A program made the translations under genes and the position numbers. The notes below the pieces were generated by a model. The model did not search any database and had not been told where the DNA came from. It saw only the letters and a program-made list of their open reading frames with translations. From Prochlorococcus sp. AG-686-O05 (GTDB lineage: Bacteria > Cyanobacteriota > Cyanobacteriia > PCC-6307 > Cyanobiaceae): a stretch of DNA of 43,863 nucleotides. Positions 8,327 to 16,877 of this stretch are shown in pieces; the stretch's first letter is position 1, and each line of letters opens with the position of its first letter. The stretch covers positions 1 through 43,863 of the forward strand of contig QCVV01000003.1 in NCBI GenBank assembly GCA_003210235.1, given 5' to 3'.

Positions 8327-9110
8327 AAATATCAATTGCAGCATCTAATAATCCTTCGAAGGTATAATTAACTGCCTCTCTGTCAACTCTACCAAAAATT
8401 TTTTCACATATTTTTGAAGTTTGAGGTCCAATAGTTAATATTTTTACCTTATCAAAACATGTTAACCATTCTTCCCCAAATTCTTTTTCAAGCAAAAAAG
8501 AAGAATTTGAAACAGTTTTACCACTTGAAAAAACCATTGCATCAATTTTTCTTTTAGCGATAGCATTTATTGTTTCTATAGGAATTGAATCAGGACATCT
8601 TGTTTCATAGGCAGGAACCTCTACAACACGTGAGCCAGAATTCCTGAATTCATCAGCTATTAAATTCCTTCCTCCTGTTTGAACTCTTGGCAAAAAAACT
8701 CTGAGTCCATATCCTGATACCGGAAAATTTTCAATTAAACTTTCTGCTACAAATTCTGGGGGGACGAAATCAGCCTCAATACCTAAATCACTTAGAGTTA
8801 AGGAAGTTTTCTCCCCTACTACGGCAATTTTTATTTTCTTCGAACATTCTTTTAATGAAGTATTTAAATTTCTTAATCTCTCATCTACAAATTTTATTCC
8901 ATTACTACTAGAAAAAATAATCCAATGAAAATCATTAATTTCGCTTAAGGCATCATCGAGAGGATTTAAATCATCGGGATATCCAACATCAATTGCTGGA
9001 AAATCAAATATTTGAGCACCTCTATTAGTGAATAATTTTTTTATATCAGATATCTTATCTTTTGATCGAGTAATAATTATATTTTTTTGATTCAAAGAGA
9101 GCTCAATCAT
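8319..9110 (-). CDS. hemD: Uroporphyrinogen-III synthase
   Basis: HemD cyclises hydroxymethylbilane to uroporphyrinogen III, the precursor of haem and chlorophyll. HemD proteins diverge strongly; the evidence is length (about 263), the N-terminal LNQKNIIITRSKDKISDIKKLFTNRGAQIFDFPAIDV, DFHWIIFSSSNGIKFV, and VFSSGKTVSNSSFLL with LTIGPQTSKI near the C-terminus, all typical. The track begins at 9128 (MRKTITM...), but I prefer the ATG at 9108-9110 (MIELSLNQ), which fits the family better and leaves only an 8-base overlap with upstream rbfA. Confidence 0.9.
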   Translation of the reverse strand: MIELSLNQKNIIITRSKDKISDIKKLFTNRGAQIFDFPAIDVGYPDDLNPLDDALSEINDFHWIIFSSSNGIKFVDERLRNLNTSLKECSKKIKIAVVGEKTSLTLSDLGIEADFVPPEFVAESLIENFPVSGYGLRVFLPRVQTGGRNLIADEFRNSGSRVVEVPAYETRCPDSIPIETINAIAKRKIDAMVFSSGKTVSNSSFLLEKEFGEEWLTCFDKVKILTIGPQTSKICEKIFGRVDREAVNYTFEGLLDAAIDIFN

Positions 9111-9501
9111 TGTTATTGTTTTCCTCACCTTTTGAATCTTGATTTTGAGTTTTATTTTTTAATTCCTCGAGGAGCTTTAGTACTGACAATCCTTTTTCTA
9201 ATACTGTATCCTCTTTAAAAGTCATTTCGGGTACTCTTCTCATCTCTATTCTTTGACCTAAAGTGTGTCTGATATAGCTCTTAGCAAGATTTAATATTTC
9301 AACAATTTCTTTTCTTATCGCCCCATCAGCAGTTGAAGTTATATAAATCTTGCAAAATTGCAAATCTCCTGTTAAATCTATTTTTGAAATATTAATGAAA
9401 TTACTCCTTAATAGATCATTTTCCAAATCATTCTGCAAAATAAGAGTTATCTCCTTTTTCAACAGAGAAGAAACTTTTGCAATCCGATAATTATTAGGCA
9501 T
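9103..9501 (-). CDS. rbfA: Ribosome-binding factor A
   Basis: A 132-residue KH-type protein that binds the 30S subunit during 16S rRNA 5'-end maturation. The N-terminus RIAKVSSLLKKEITLILQNDL, the central IDLTGDLQFCKIYITS and the late IRHTLGQRIEMRRVPEMTFKEDT are clear RbfA signatures (the family pattern is R.P.L.F..D). The C-terminal tail is Asn/Glu rich and probably disordered. It overlaps hemD by 8 bases and follows the Ycf33-like gene by 5 bases, so ycf33-like, rbfA and hemD form one leftward operon. Confidence 0.93.
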   Translation of the reverse strand: MPNNYRIAKVSSLLKKEITLILQNDLENDLLRSNFINISKIDLTGDLQFCKIYITSTADGAIRKEIVEILNLAKSYIRHTLGQRIEMRRVPEMTFKEDTVLEKGLSVLKLLEELKNKTQNQDSKGEENNNND

Positions 9502-9506
9502 TATAG

Positions 9507-9719
9507 TTATAAGTTAATTGGATTAGTCATTGCCTCTAGTACGAAGTAAACTGTTATGAAAGCACTTATTACTGAAGATATTAAACCGACCAATGTTAAT
9601 GGATTTGATCTATTTTTAAATAAAGGTTCTAGTAATGCAACTAATCCTCCAGCAATAATAGAAATTAAATACTTAGGATATCTTGCAACATTAGAGAAAA
9701 ATTGGCCCATTAGCTCCAC
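9507..9719 (-). CDS. Ycf33-like (DUF751) small membrane protein
   Basis: A 70-residue protein with two hydrophobic segments (about 17-30 and 43-65): NVARYPKYLISIIAGGLVALLEPL and SNPLTLVGLISSVISAFITVYFVLEAM. I recognise the pattern as DUF751, the family of chloroplast Ycf33; function is unknown. The start could be the track's ATG or the ATG three codons later (MGQFFSNV at 9710). It is the first gene of the ycf33-like-rbfA-hemD leftward operon, with a divergent promoter region of about 45 bases shared with the GST gene. Confidence 0.85.
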   Translation of the reverse strand: MELMGQFFSNVARYPKYLISIIAGGLVALLEPLFKNRSNPLTLVGLISSVISAFITVYFVLEAMTNPINL

Positions 9720-9764
9720 ATTTTGATTTCTTTTTTAGCTAAGTTTTAATAAACATTAAACAGC

Positions 9765-10490
9765 ATGATTACATTATATCAATTTAGACATAGCGCTTTT
9801 TGCTTAAAGACAAGAATGGCTCTTCACGCTAAGAAATTGCAATATAGAGTTGAAGAAGTTACACCAGGCTTAGGCCAGTTTGAAATCTTTAAGATATCAG
9901 GTCAAAAACAAGTCCCAATAATTGTTGATGATAATGATCAAATTATTAGTGACTCTACAATTATTTGCGAATATATAAATAAAAAAAATGATAATAATCC
10001 GCTTTTTCCTGAAGATCCTTTGTTGTTTGCACAATGCAAATTAATAGAAGATTGGGCTGATACTACTATGGCCTCAACTTGTAGAAAAGCTCTTATTAAA
10101 TCAGCAATAGAAAATCCACAACTACGCACTGCTTTACTTCCAGACGAAATACCATCTTCAGTAAAAGGATTAGTTGATAAATTTCCTTTTAAAAATCTCA
10201 GTAAAATTTCTAATGTAGTTTTATCTTCCAAAGATAATTTAGAATTGCAAAAAATATTAGAAGCTTTATCAAAAGCCTTAATTAATAAAAAATATTTAAT
10301 TGACGATAATTTATCAATAGCCGATATTGCAATTGCTGCGCAATTATCACTTCTTAAATTTCCAAAATCATCGGGACCAATTCTCTCAGGGGAAGGCTGT
10401 CAAGAATATATAAATAATCCTTATTTAGAAAATATATTTATCTGGAGAAACAACATAGAAGAATATCTTTTTAGTGCTAATTCTCAATAA
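9765..10490 (+). CDS. Glutathione S-transferase family protein
   Basis: A 241-residue GST-fold protein. The N-terminal thioredoxin-like domain (1-75) shows TLYQFRHSAFCLKTRMALHAKKL, the conserved cis-Pro in QKQVPIIVDD and the glutathione-binding DSTIICEYI (the Ser of the D/E-S motif). The C-terminal all-helical domain carries LSIADIAIAAQLSLLKF, the N-capping/hydrophobic staple motif. The conjugation substrate cannot be told. The 3' end overlaps the convergent gene at 10477 by 14 bases. Confidence 0.88.
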   Translation: MITLYQFRHSAFCLKTRMALHAKKLQYRVEEVTPGLGQFEIFKISGQKQVPIIVDDNDQIISDSTIICEYINKKNDNNPLFPEDPLLFAQCKLIEDWADTTMASTCRKALIKSAIENPQLRTALLPDEIPSSVKGLVDKFPFKNLSKISNVVLSSKDNLELQKILEALSKALINKKYLIDDNLSIADIAIAAQLSLLKFPKSSGPILSGEGCQEYINNPYLENIFIWRNNIEEYLFSANSQ

Positions 10491-11187
10491 ATTCAAAAGA
10501 TAATTTATATTTACCAGTTTTAATTGCATGCACTGAAGGATCCCCAACTTTAGAACCGTATGTAGCAATATATTGAAAACCGCAGATATCAGGTTTTAAA
10601 TTATCTTCTGAATTGGAATCATCATGATTACATTTTTGAAATTTACTAATTGTCTCCACCTGATTAACCCTAGATGCTCCAGGTTTATGAACAGTTTGAA
10701 GAACTAGTTCGTCAGCAAAAAATATATCATCATCTTTCATTTGACTTCTTCCTGTAATCCTTGAATCAATATATAAATCATCTTTCAAATAAGTTATTTG
10801 TTTGTTAACCGATTTAGGATCATTAACAACTTTGATCAGATTTTCACCAAATATTACTTTACCAATTGACTCAGAATTTTTCGAACGATTCCCAATAACT
10901 TCATTAAAATTATTTTTGAAAAAATTTACCTCGTAAATAACTGGTGCTTGAGACTCATCTTTTAAATCTTGAGAAGTAACAAGCCAATTCCCTTCAAACC
11001 AATTAGGATAAATCAAATCTTTGGAAGTATTTGAAAATTTAAAATTTGGCAAGTATAGTTCTGGCCATAAATTTTCTCTTTCATCCAAAAATTCTCTTAA
11101 ATTATCATCATTGAAAGCAAATGCATTATTTAAAGAAAGCAATTGAATCATTAGAAAAATAATTAATCCCAAAAAATTTTTAATCAT
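10477..11187 (-). CDS. Exported conserved cyanobacterial protein (DUF6816-like)
   Basis: A 236-residue protein with an N-terminal signal peptide, MIKNFLGLIIFLMIQLLSLNNAFAF, with an AFA cleavage site at about residue 24, implying export to the periplasm or thylakoid lumen. The mature part begins LREFLDERENLWPELYLPN and contains YPNWFEGNWLVTSQ. This resembles the DUF6816 family shared by cyanobacteria and plants, but I hold that loosely. No catalytic motif is visible. Its start codon shares the palindrome CATG with the divergent CRR7-like gene, and its 3' end overlaps GST by 14 bases, so it is fully boxed in by its neighbours. Confidence 0.75.
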   Translation of the reverse strand: MIKNFLGLIIFLMIQLLSLNNAFAFNDDNLREFLDERENLWPELYLPNFKFSNTSKDLIYPNWFEGNWLVTSQDLKDESQAPVIYEVNFFKNNFNEVIGNRSKNSESIGKVIFGENLIKVVNDPKSVNKQITYLKDDLYIDSRITGRSQMKDDDIFFADELVLQTVHKPGASRVNQVETISKFQKCNHDDSNSEDNLKPDICGFQYIATYGSKVGDPSVHAIKTGKYKLSFEFIEN

Positions 11188-11443
11188 GTCTAATCCATTA
11201 ATAAGATCTGAAGACCATTTTGTATTATTAGAGCCAGATTCAAAAGAAAAAATAGTGACTAAAAAAGAAGCAATATTATGGTTAAGAAATTGGCTTCCTA
11301 AGGTTGATTCATCAACTATATATCAAAAAAAAGATTATTCCAATGAAGAATTTCTGGAAGAATTATTAGAAAGTACTTATGAATTAGAAATAAAATTTGG
11401 ATTTGTTATTAAATGGTTTGCTGTGCGAGTGGAACCTGATTAA
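11186..11443 (+). CDS. CRR7-like (chlororespiratory reduction 7/DUF3571) small protein
   Basis: An 85-residue soluble protein with EDHFVLLEP near the N-terminus and FGFVIKWFAVRVEPD at the end. These match the ends of the cyanobacterial/plant CRR7 (DUF3571) family as I recall it. Plant CRR7 is needed for assembly of the chloroplast NDH complex; the cyanobacterial role is not established. The window also carries ndhO, but far away. Its ATG at 11186-11188 shares two bases with the divergent start at 11185-11187, and its stop overlaps aroK's by 4 bases. Confidence 0.78.
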   Translation: MSNPLIRSEDHFVLLEPDSKEKIVTKKEAILWLRNWLPKVDSSTIYQKKDYSNEEFLEELLESTYELEIKFGFVIKWFAVRVEPD

Positions 11444-11997
11444 TTTATAATTTTTTTGTGAATTCCATAAATTATTTGTTTTGCAACTTCTCTAACGTCT
11501 TCCTTGTTAACTTCAATTCTTAAGTCAGCCTGAGAATATAAATTTTTTCTAGATTGAAAAATACGGCTATATAAATCACTTAAATCTTTCCCCTGCAATA
11601 AAGGTCTATTTTCGATATCGTTTTTCAACCTCTCAAGAGCAATCTCTTGCTTTGTATCAATCCAAATAATTATTCCTTGCCTTAATACACCCCAGTTTTC
11701 TGGTTTAGAAATAATTCCTCCACCAGTAGAAACTATTAAAGAGGGGATTGTGATTGTTTCTTTTAAGCAATTTGTTTCTAGTTCTCGAAATGCTTTTTCT
11801 CCATCTTCCTGGAACATTTCATTAATTGTTTTTTTTGCTATTTTCTCTATTAATTTATCTAGATCAATATACTTATACCTCAACAATTCGGCTAATACTG
11901 GACCAGTTTGAGATTTACCACTAGCCATCATACCTATCAAATATATACTTCTGCCTTTAATTATTTTGTTTGTTTTCTCAATAATAGATTTTTTCAT
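11440..11997 (-). CDS. aroK: Shikimate kinase
   Basis: Phosphorylates shikimate at the 3-OH, a step of aromatic amino acid synthesis. The 185 residues show the NMP-kinase P-loop GMMASGKS (22-29), DLDKLIEK (shikimate-binding DxD region), FRELETNCLKE (the Arg/Glu conserved helix), VSTGGGIISKPEN (Walker B-like GGG motif) and RPLLQG (lid Arg). The start ATG at 11995-11997 is followed upstream by a 50-base gap to the divergent PTPS gene, which must contain both promoters. Confidence 0.93.
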   Translation of the reverse strand: MKKSIIEKTNKIIKGRSIYLIGMMASGKSQTGPVLAELLRYKYIDLDKLIEKIAKKTINEMFQEDGEKAFRELETNCLKETITIPSLIVSTGGGIISKPENWGVLRQGIIIWIDTKQEIALERLKNDIENRPLLQGKDLSDLYSRIFQSRKNLYSQADLRIEVNKEDVREVAKQIIYGIHKKIIN

Positions 11998-12047
11998 ACA
12001 GACAAAAGCGTATATAAAACCTTAAGATAGTATTATTACAGACATTT

Positions 12048-12974
12048 ATGACTTTTACACATACCAAACCATTACATGGCCAGGGACGTGAATGCGTCAT
12101 AACTCGACGTGCCTGTTTTAGTTCGAGTCATCGTTATTGGCTTCCTGAAAAAAGCTTAGAAGATAATTTCTCTCTTTTTGGGAAATGTAGTATAGCTCCA
12201 GGACATGGCCATAATTATGAACTCATTGTATCAATGGGTGGCAAACTAGATTCAGATGGAATGGTCCTTAATCTCTCTGATGTAAAACATTCTATTAAGA
12301 GTAAGGTTACTGGACAATTAGATTTTCGTCTTTTAAATGACGTATGGCCTGAATTTAATATTCATAATCAAGAAGGCATTCTTCCAACAACTGAGGCTCT
12401 AGTTAAAGTTATCTGGAATCGTTTAAAAGATGAACTACCTCTTACAAGTTTAAAACTTTATGAAAGCCCAACTTTATGGGCTGATTATTATGGAAACAAC
12501 ATGGAAGCTTTATTAACAATTCAAAGTCACTTTAATGCTGCTCACAGATTAGCTAAAGATGAAATTTCGCTTGATGAAAACAAGAAAATCTATGGGAAAT
12601 GTGCCAGAGTAAATGGTCATGGACATAATTATTTCCTCGATGTAACTGTCCGAGGGGAAATTGATCCTAGAACTGGGATGATATGTGATTTACCTTCATT
12701 ACAAACAATTATTGATGATCTTATAGTTGAACAGTTTGATCATACTTTCTTGAACAAAGATATCGAATATTTTAAAACTTGCGTCCCAACATGTGAAAAT
12801 ATTGCATTGCACATTGCTGATATTCTCTCATCTCCGATTAAAAAGATTGGAGCAAATCTGCACAAGATAAAACTTCAAGAGAGCCCAAATAATGCTGCTG
12901 AAATTTATGTTGAACAAAGCATACCAAATTCTTTGCAAAGAAATCTTGCGAACTCTTTAGTTGCTCAAGCTTGA
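12048..12974 (+). CDS. Tandem 6-pyruvoyl-tetrahydropterin synthase/QueD-like protein
   Basis: A 308-residue protein containing two PTPS/QueD domains in tandem, about residues 13-150 and 155-295, where single-domain enzymes are about 120-140 residues. Each domain has the zinc ligands (SSSHRYW plus GHGHNY; NAAHRLA plus GHGHNY) and the Cys before the HGH motif (FGKCSIAPGHGH; YGKCARVNGHGH). The second domain keeps the catalytic Asp-His in EQFDHTFLN, but the matching site of the first is QLDFRLLN, where His is replaced by Phe. Product could be 6-pyruvoyl-tetrahydropterin or 6-carboxy-tetrahydropterin (queuosine path). The stop overlaps the next gene's TTG start (TTGA). Confidence 0.9.
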   Translation: MTFTHTKPLHGQGRECVITRRACFSSSHRYWLPEKSLEDNFSLFGKCSIAPGHGHNYELIVSMGGKLDSDGMVLNLSDVKHSIKSKVTGQLDFRLLNDVWPEFNIHNQEGILPTTEALVKVIWNRLKDELPLTSLKLYESPTLWADYYGNNMEALLTIQSHFNAAHRLAKDEISLDENKKIYGKCARVNGHGHNYFLDVTVRGEIDPRTGMICDLPSLQTIIDDLIVEQFDHTFLNKDIEYFKTCVPTCENIALHIADILSSPIKKIGANLHKIKLQESPNNAAEIYVEQSIPNSLQRNLANSLVAQA

Positions 12975-13633
12975 ATTCTCCAAGCATAGCGATCATTATC
13001 GCTTCTAGTTTAGATGGAAGGATTGCTTTTCCAAGTGGAGGCGAATCCCATCTTGGAGGTAAGGAAGATAGGAGAACGTTAGATGAAAACTTATCAATAG
13101 TTGATGCTACAATTTTTGGGTTGGGAACTCTAAAAGCTCATAAAAGTACATATTTAGTAAAAAATCATTGTAAAAATGGCGAAATAAAAATTTCAAAAAA
13201 TCAGCCTATTTCGATAGTCGCCTCCAATAGCAAAAAATTTGAAAAAGATTGGAATTATTTCAAACAACCAATTAAAAGATGGTTAATCACCTCTAATAAA
13301 AAAGATGCGATAGAGAGTAAAGATTTTGAGAAAGAAATTTTCTACAAAAATTCCTGGAAGAAAACCTTGTTAAGTATTAAAAAAGCTGGAATCAATCGTA
13401 TGGCACTTCTTGGTGGAGCAAATCTTATAAATTCTTTTATAAAAGAAGATTTAATTGATGAAATCAAAATTACAATAGCCCCAAGAATTATTGGAGGAAA
13501 ATTTACATGGATACCTGCTGAGCAAACAAATAAGATTTTTAATTTAAAGCAATTTTGGAATATAAAATCGATTAAAGAATTAGATAGAAATGAAATATAT
13601 ATTAATTACATAAGAAAAACTAAAGATGATTAA
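12971..13633 (+). CDS. RibD C-terminal-domain reductase (stand-alone)
   Basis: A 220-residue protein matching only the C-terminal reductase domain of RibD (a DHFR-like fold that uses NADPH), without the deaminase domain. I see IAIIIASSLDGRIAFPSGGESHLGG at the start, VDATIFGLGTLKA (the DAvlvG.gT motif), ITSNKKD, LLGGANLINSFI and IKITIAPRIIGG. The start is TTG at 12971, overlapping the PTPS stop (TTGA); no better in-frame ATG lies nearby. The coupling to PTPS suggests it reduces a pterin or related ring rather than the riboflavin intermediate, but that is inference. Confidence 0.85.
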   Translation: MNSPSIAIIIASSLDGRIAFPSGGESHLGGKEDRRTLDENLSIVDATIFGLGTLKAHKSTYLVKNHCKNGEIKISKNQPISIVASNSKKFEKDWNYFKQPIKRWLITSNKKDAIESKDFEKEIFYKNSWKKTLLSIKKAGINRMALLGGANLINSFIKEDLIDEIKITIAPRIIGGKFTWIPAEQTNKIFNLKQFWNIKSIKELDRNEIYINYIRKTKDD

Positions 13634-13645
13634 AGAAAAAAATAT

Positions 13646-14800
13646 ATGAATAATTTTGAGCATAAAATTAAAATCAAACTATCTATTCAAGAAATAAATA
13701 AAGAAACTTGGAATGAATTAAGAAAAGAAATCAACAATCCTTTTTATGAATGGGAGTGGCTCTGTAACCTTGAGTTATCGAAAAGTGTCTCAAGACAAAC
13801 TGGATGGCAACCTTTATATTTTATTGCTTATGAAGATGAAGAAATATGCGGAATAGCTCCACTTTTTCTTAAAAATCATAGTTATGGAGAATTTATTTTT
13901 GATCAATCCTTTGCAAGACTAGCGCAAGATTTAAATTTAAAGTACTATCCTAAGCTCATTGGGATGAGCCCTTACAGCCCTATTAATGGGTATGAATTTT
14001 TATATAAAAAAAATAAAAATAAAATAGAAATTACGAAGTCATTAATAAAACATATTGAAGACTTTGCTTTAAAAAATAATATCTTGAGTTGTAATTTCTT
14101 ATATGTAAATGAAAATTGGGGCAAATATCTCCAATCCTTAGGATATAAGGAATGGATAAATACAAGTAGTGAATGGATGAATAACGGTGAAAAGACATTT
14201 GATGATTTTTTATCCAGGTTCAACTCTAATCAAAGAAAAAATATTAAAAAAGAAAGAAAATCAATTTCAAAACAAAATCTCAAGATAAAAATTCATACAG
14301 AAGAGAGTATAAATCTAGAAACAGTTCAAAAAATGCATAATTTCTACGAACAGCATTGTTTGAGATGGGGAGTATGGGGTAGCAAATATCTTACCTCTGA
14401 GTTTTTCGAAAATATTCTTGAAAACAGAAGAAATCTATTGTTTTTTAGTGCTTCAAGAAATGATTCTGAAAGTATGATTGCAATGTCAATGTGCATAAAA
14501 AATGAAAAAAATATATGGGGTAGATATTGGGGTAGTCAAGAAGAAGTACTTAACTTACATTTTGAATTATGCTATTACCAGCCTATTGAGTGGGCCATAA
14601 AAAATAACATTGAAAGTTTTGATCCTGGGGCAGGAGGTAAACATAAAAGAAGAAGAGGGTTTTATGCAAAAGGTACTAAAAGTTTCCACAAATGGTTTAA
14701 CAAAAAAATGGAAGATATAATTACCCCTTGGTTAAATGAAGTTAATTTTCAGACTATGAAAGAAATTGAGTTAGAAAATAATTCTATCCCTTTTAAATAA
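13646..14800 (+). CDS. FemAB-like N-acyltransferase family protein (COG3146/DUF482-like)
   Basis: A 384-residue protein of the GNAT/FemAB-type fold. Conserved stretches include NPFYEWEWLCNLELSKSVSRQTGWQPLYF, GIAPLFLKNHSYGEF, FDQSFARLAQDLNLKYYPKL, FLSRFNSNQRKNIKKERKS, and FDPGAGGKHKRRRGFYAKGTKSFHKW at the end, which I recognise from the COG3146 family. Members are predicted acyltransferases with no firmly assigned substrate. The gene follows the RibD-like gene by 12 bases and may be in the same transcript. Confidence 0.85.
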   Translation: MNNFEHKIKIKLSIQEINKETWNELRKEINNPFYEWEWLCNLELSKSVSRQTGWQPLYFIAYEDEEICGIAPLFLKNHSYGEFIFDQSFARLAQDLNLKYYPKLIGMSPYSPINGYEFLYKKNKNKIEITKSLIKHIEDFALKNNILSCNFLYVNENWGKYLQSLGYKEWINTSSEWMNNGEKTFDDFLSRFNSNQRKNIKKERKSISKQNLKIKIHTEESINLETVQKMHNFYEQHCLRWGVWGSKYLTSEFFENILENRRNLLFFSASRNDSESMIAMSMCIKNEKNIWGRYWGSQEEVLNLHFELCYYQPIEWAIKNNIESFDPGAGGKHKRRRGFYAKGTKSFHKWFNKKMEDIITPWLNEVNFQTMKEIELENNSIPFK

Positions 14801-14858
14801 AATAAAAATTAATTGGTCTGCTGATTGCTTATATTAATAATATAATTTTATTAAAAAT

Positions 14859-15251
14859 TTGAAGATGAATTTTACTGAAATATTAGAAAAAAAAATAGAT
14901 ATAGATAATGATTTATCTAATAGATATATTGAGCTAGACCCAAATGGTTATTTCATTATAAAAATAGATTTAGAGACAAAAAAAATTATCTTACAACATT
15001 ATTTAAATACTATTAATGAAGAGGGATATGCACTAGATCCAAAAACTAATGAGCCTATTAAATGTGACTCAAAAGAAATCAAAACTTGTAATGAGACCTT
15101 CACAGGAATAAGTGCTAAAGAGATTGGAATTGCAATAACCGAAAAGCGTAATGATCTAATATCTAGATTTGATCATGCCTTATATTTAGGTCGAGAGTTA
15201 CAAAAAGCAGAAGAATGTTTATACAAAAAATTACCCTACATACAAGATTAA
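14859..15251 (+). CDS. DUF4346 family protein
   Basis: A 130-residue soluble protein with the signature RYIELDPNGYFIIKIDLETKKIILQHYLNTINEEGYALDPKTNEPIKCDSKE and AKEIGIAITEK, which I recognise as the cyanobacterial DUF4346 family. Function unknown; the conserved Asp/Asn-Gly stretch may bind a ligand. The track start is TTG at 14859; the ATG at 14865 (MNFTEILEKK) is an equally possible start. It lies 65 bases upstream of a tiny PetL-like gene. Confidence 0.82.
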   Translation: MKMNFTEILEKKIDIDNDLSNRYIELDPNGYFIIKIDLETKKIILQHYLNTINEEGYALDPKTNEPIKCDSKEIKTCNETFTGISAKEIGIAITEKRNDLISRFDHALYLGRELQKAEECLYKKLPYIQD

Positions 15252-15316
15252 GAAATTAAACGAAAGAATTCTAATTTTTATTGAGATGCTAAATTACATA
15301 AAAATATAAAAAATAA

Positions 15317-15409
15317 ATGAACATCATTTTCTATTTAGCATTTCTAGGTTTTGGTTTTGGAGCCGCTTTCTTATTAGATAAACTTTTAAGAGCAGTTAAA
15401 TTAATTTAG
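15317..15409 (+). CDS. petL: Cytochrome b6f complex subunit PetL-like (30 aa)
   Basis: Too short for the ORF track. The frame ATG(15317)-TAG(15409) encodes [30 protein letters not shown], 30 residues with a single membrane span (about 4-21) and a basic tail ending in KLI, like the KIRLI tail of plant PetL. PetL is a small peripheral subunit stabilising the b6f complex. Its last 4 bases overlap the 3' end of rimO on the other strand. Assignment rests on length, hydrophobicity and tail, not on catalytic residues. Confidence 0.7.
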   Translation: MNIIFYLAFLGFGFGAAFLLDKLLRAVKLI

Positions 15410-16770
15410 AAGGTATTTATAACTTCTCCATACAAATCATATTCATCGGCAAAACAAATATTTGCTTCAACAAATTTACCGATATAATTTTTTTCATCCT
15501 CATTATTTTTAATAGATAAAATCACATTACCATCTATTTCAGGAGCGAAGTTATAAGAACGTCCTATAAGTTCTTTATTTTCAGATATTTTTTCTACTAA
15601 AACTTTAACTATTGTACCTACATATAATTGATTTTTTTTCTTAGAAATAATTTGTTGGATAGATATTATATTATCTTTTCTTGCATCAGCTATTTCTGAA
15701 GGTACCCTATTTGGCAAATCGAAAGCACTTGTTCCTTCCTCCGGAGAAAAAATAAAAACGCCAACATGATCAAACTCATGCCTATGCAGAAAATCTAAAA
15801 GATGTTGAAAATGTTTTTGATTTTCTCCAGGAAACCCAACAATTAAGCTTGTTCTTAATACAGCAGATGGTATTTGCTCCCTTATTTGACTCAAAATTGA
15901 TTCATTTAAAGAGGCTTGCCAAGGTCTATTCATGCTCTTTAGAACATCTGGATGACTGTGTTGTAAAGGCAAATCAAAATAGGGAACTATATTATTTGAA
16001 TCTTTAAAAGCTTTAATAACTTCATCAGTTAAACCAGTCGGATATGCATAATGAATTCGTATCCAAGGAACTGAAACTTTAGATAGTTCTTTCAAGAGTC
16101 TTGCTAAAGAGGGTTTACCATAAATATCTTGACCATAATTGGTTGTAATTTGACTAATTAATATTATTTCCTGAATCCCTTGAGCTACAAGATTTTTTGC
16201 TTCTAAAACTATAGATTCTATATTCCTGCTGCGTTGAGGACCTCTTAACTTAGGAATAATACAAAATGCACACTTATAATCACACCCTTCAGCAATACGA
16301 AGATACGCGACATATTTATTTTTATCTACATAGCGTGGGATTTTTTCATCTGCAATAAATTCAGGTATATTTGAAACTTCATTAACAATTTCCCCTTTCT
16401 CTACTCGATTGATAACCTTAGCTATTTTCTGATAATCACCCGTTCCTACTAAACCTTTTATTTCAGGAATTTCTTTTAAAAGTTCTTCTTTAAAATGCTG
16501 GGCCATACAACCTGCAACTATTACCTCTTTGCCTTGATCAGTAAATTCAATTATCTTCCTTATAGATTCTTCTCTAGCTGTTTCTATAAAACTACAAGTA
16601 TTGACTACAACCACATTCGCATCTTCTATATCGTTACCTACTTCATATCCTTCCTTATCTAATAACCCTTGCATATGTTCAGTATCAACAAGATTTTTTT
16701 CGCAACCAACGTGACTAAAAGCAACCTTTGAAATTTTTTTATCCTTTAAATTTTGATTATTTTGCTTCAC
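15406..16770 (-). CDS. rimO: Ribosomal protein S12 methylthiotransferase
   Basis: A radical-SAM methylthiotransferase (454 residues) that thiomethylates an Asp of ribosomal protein S12. The N-terminal UPF0004 domain carries the three cluster cysteines (C23 in HVGCEKN, C59 in VNTCSF, C88 in AGCMAQ), the central radical-SAM motif is GCDYKCAFC (C163, C167, C170), and a C-terminal TRAM-like domain ([16 protein letters not shown]...) follows. The [12 protein letters not shown] opening separates RimO from MiaB. Clearly complete. Confidence 0.93.
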   Translation of the reverse strand: MKQNNQNLKDKKISKVAFSHVGCEKNLVDTEHMQGLLDKEGYEVGNDIEDANVVVVNTCSFIETAREESIRKIIEFTDQGKEVIVAGCMAQHFKEELLKEIPEIKGLVGTGDYQKIAKVINRVEKGEIVNEVSNIPEFIADEKIPRYVDKNKYVAYLRIAEGCDYKCAFCIIPKLRGPQRSRNIESIVLEAKNLVAQGIQEIILISQITTNYGQDIYGKPSLARLLKELSKVSVPWIRIHYAYPTGLTDEVIKAFKDSNNIVPYFDLPLQHSHPDVLKSMNRPWQASLNESILSQIREQIPSAVLRTSLIVGFPGENQKHFQHLLDFLHRHEFDHVGVFIFSPEEGTSAFDLPNRVPSEIADARKDNIISIQQIISKKKNQLYVGTIVKVLVEKISENKELIGRSYNFAPEIDGNVILSIKNNEDEKNYIGKFVEANICFADEYDLYGEVINTF

Positions 16771-16877
16771 GTAATTTAAATTTTAGATAAGAAATAATTA
16801 ACAAAGAAACTTGTTTATAAGTCTCATTCAAAGATAATATTAGAACAGATTCTGCAAATTACAAACATTAAAGATCT

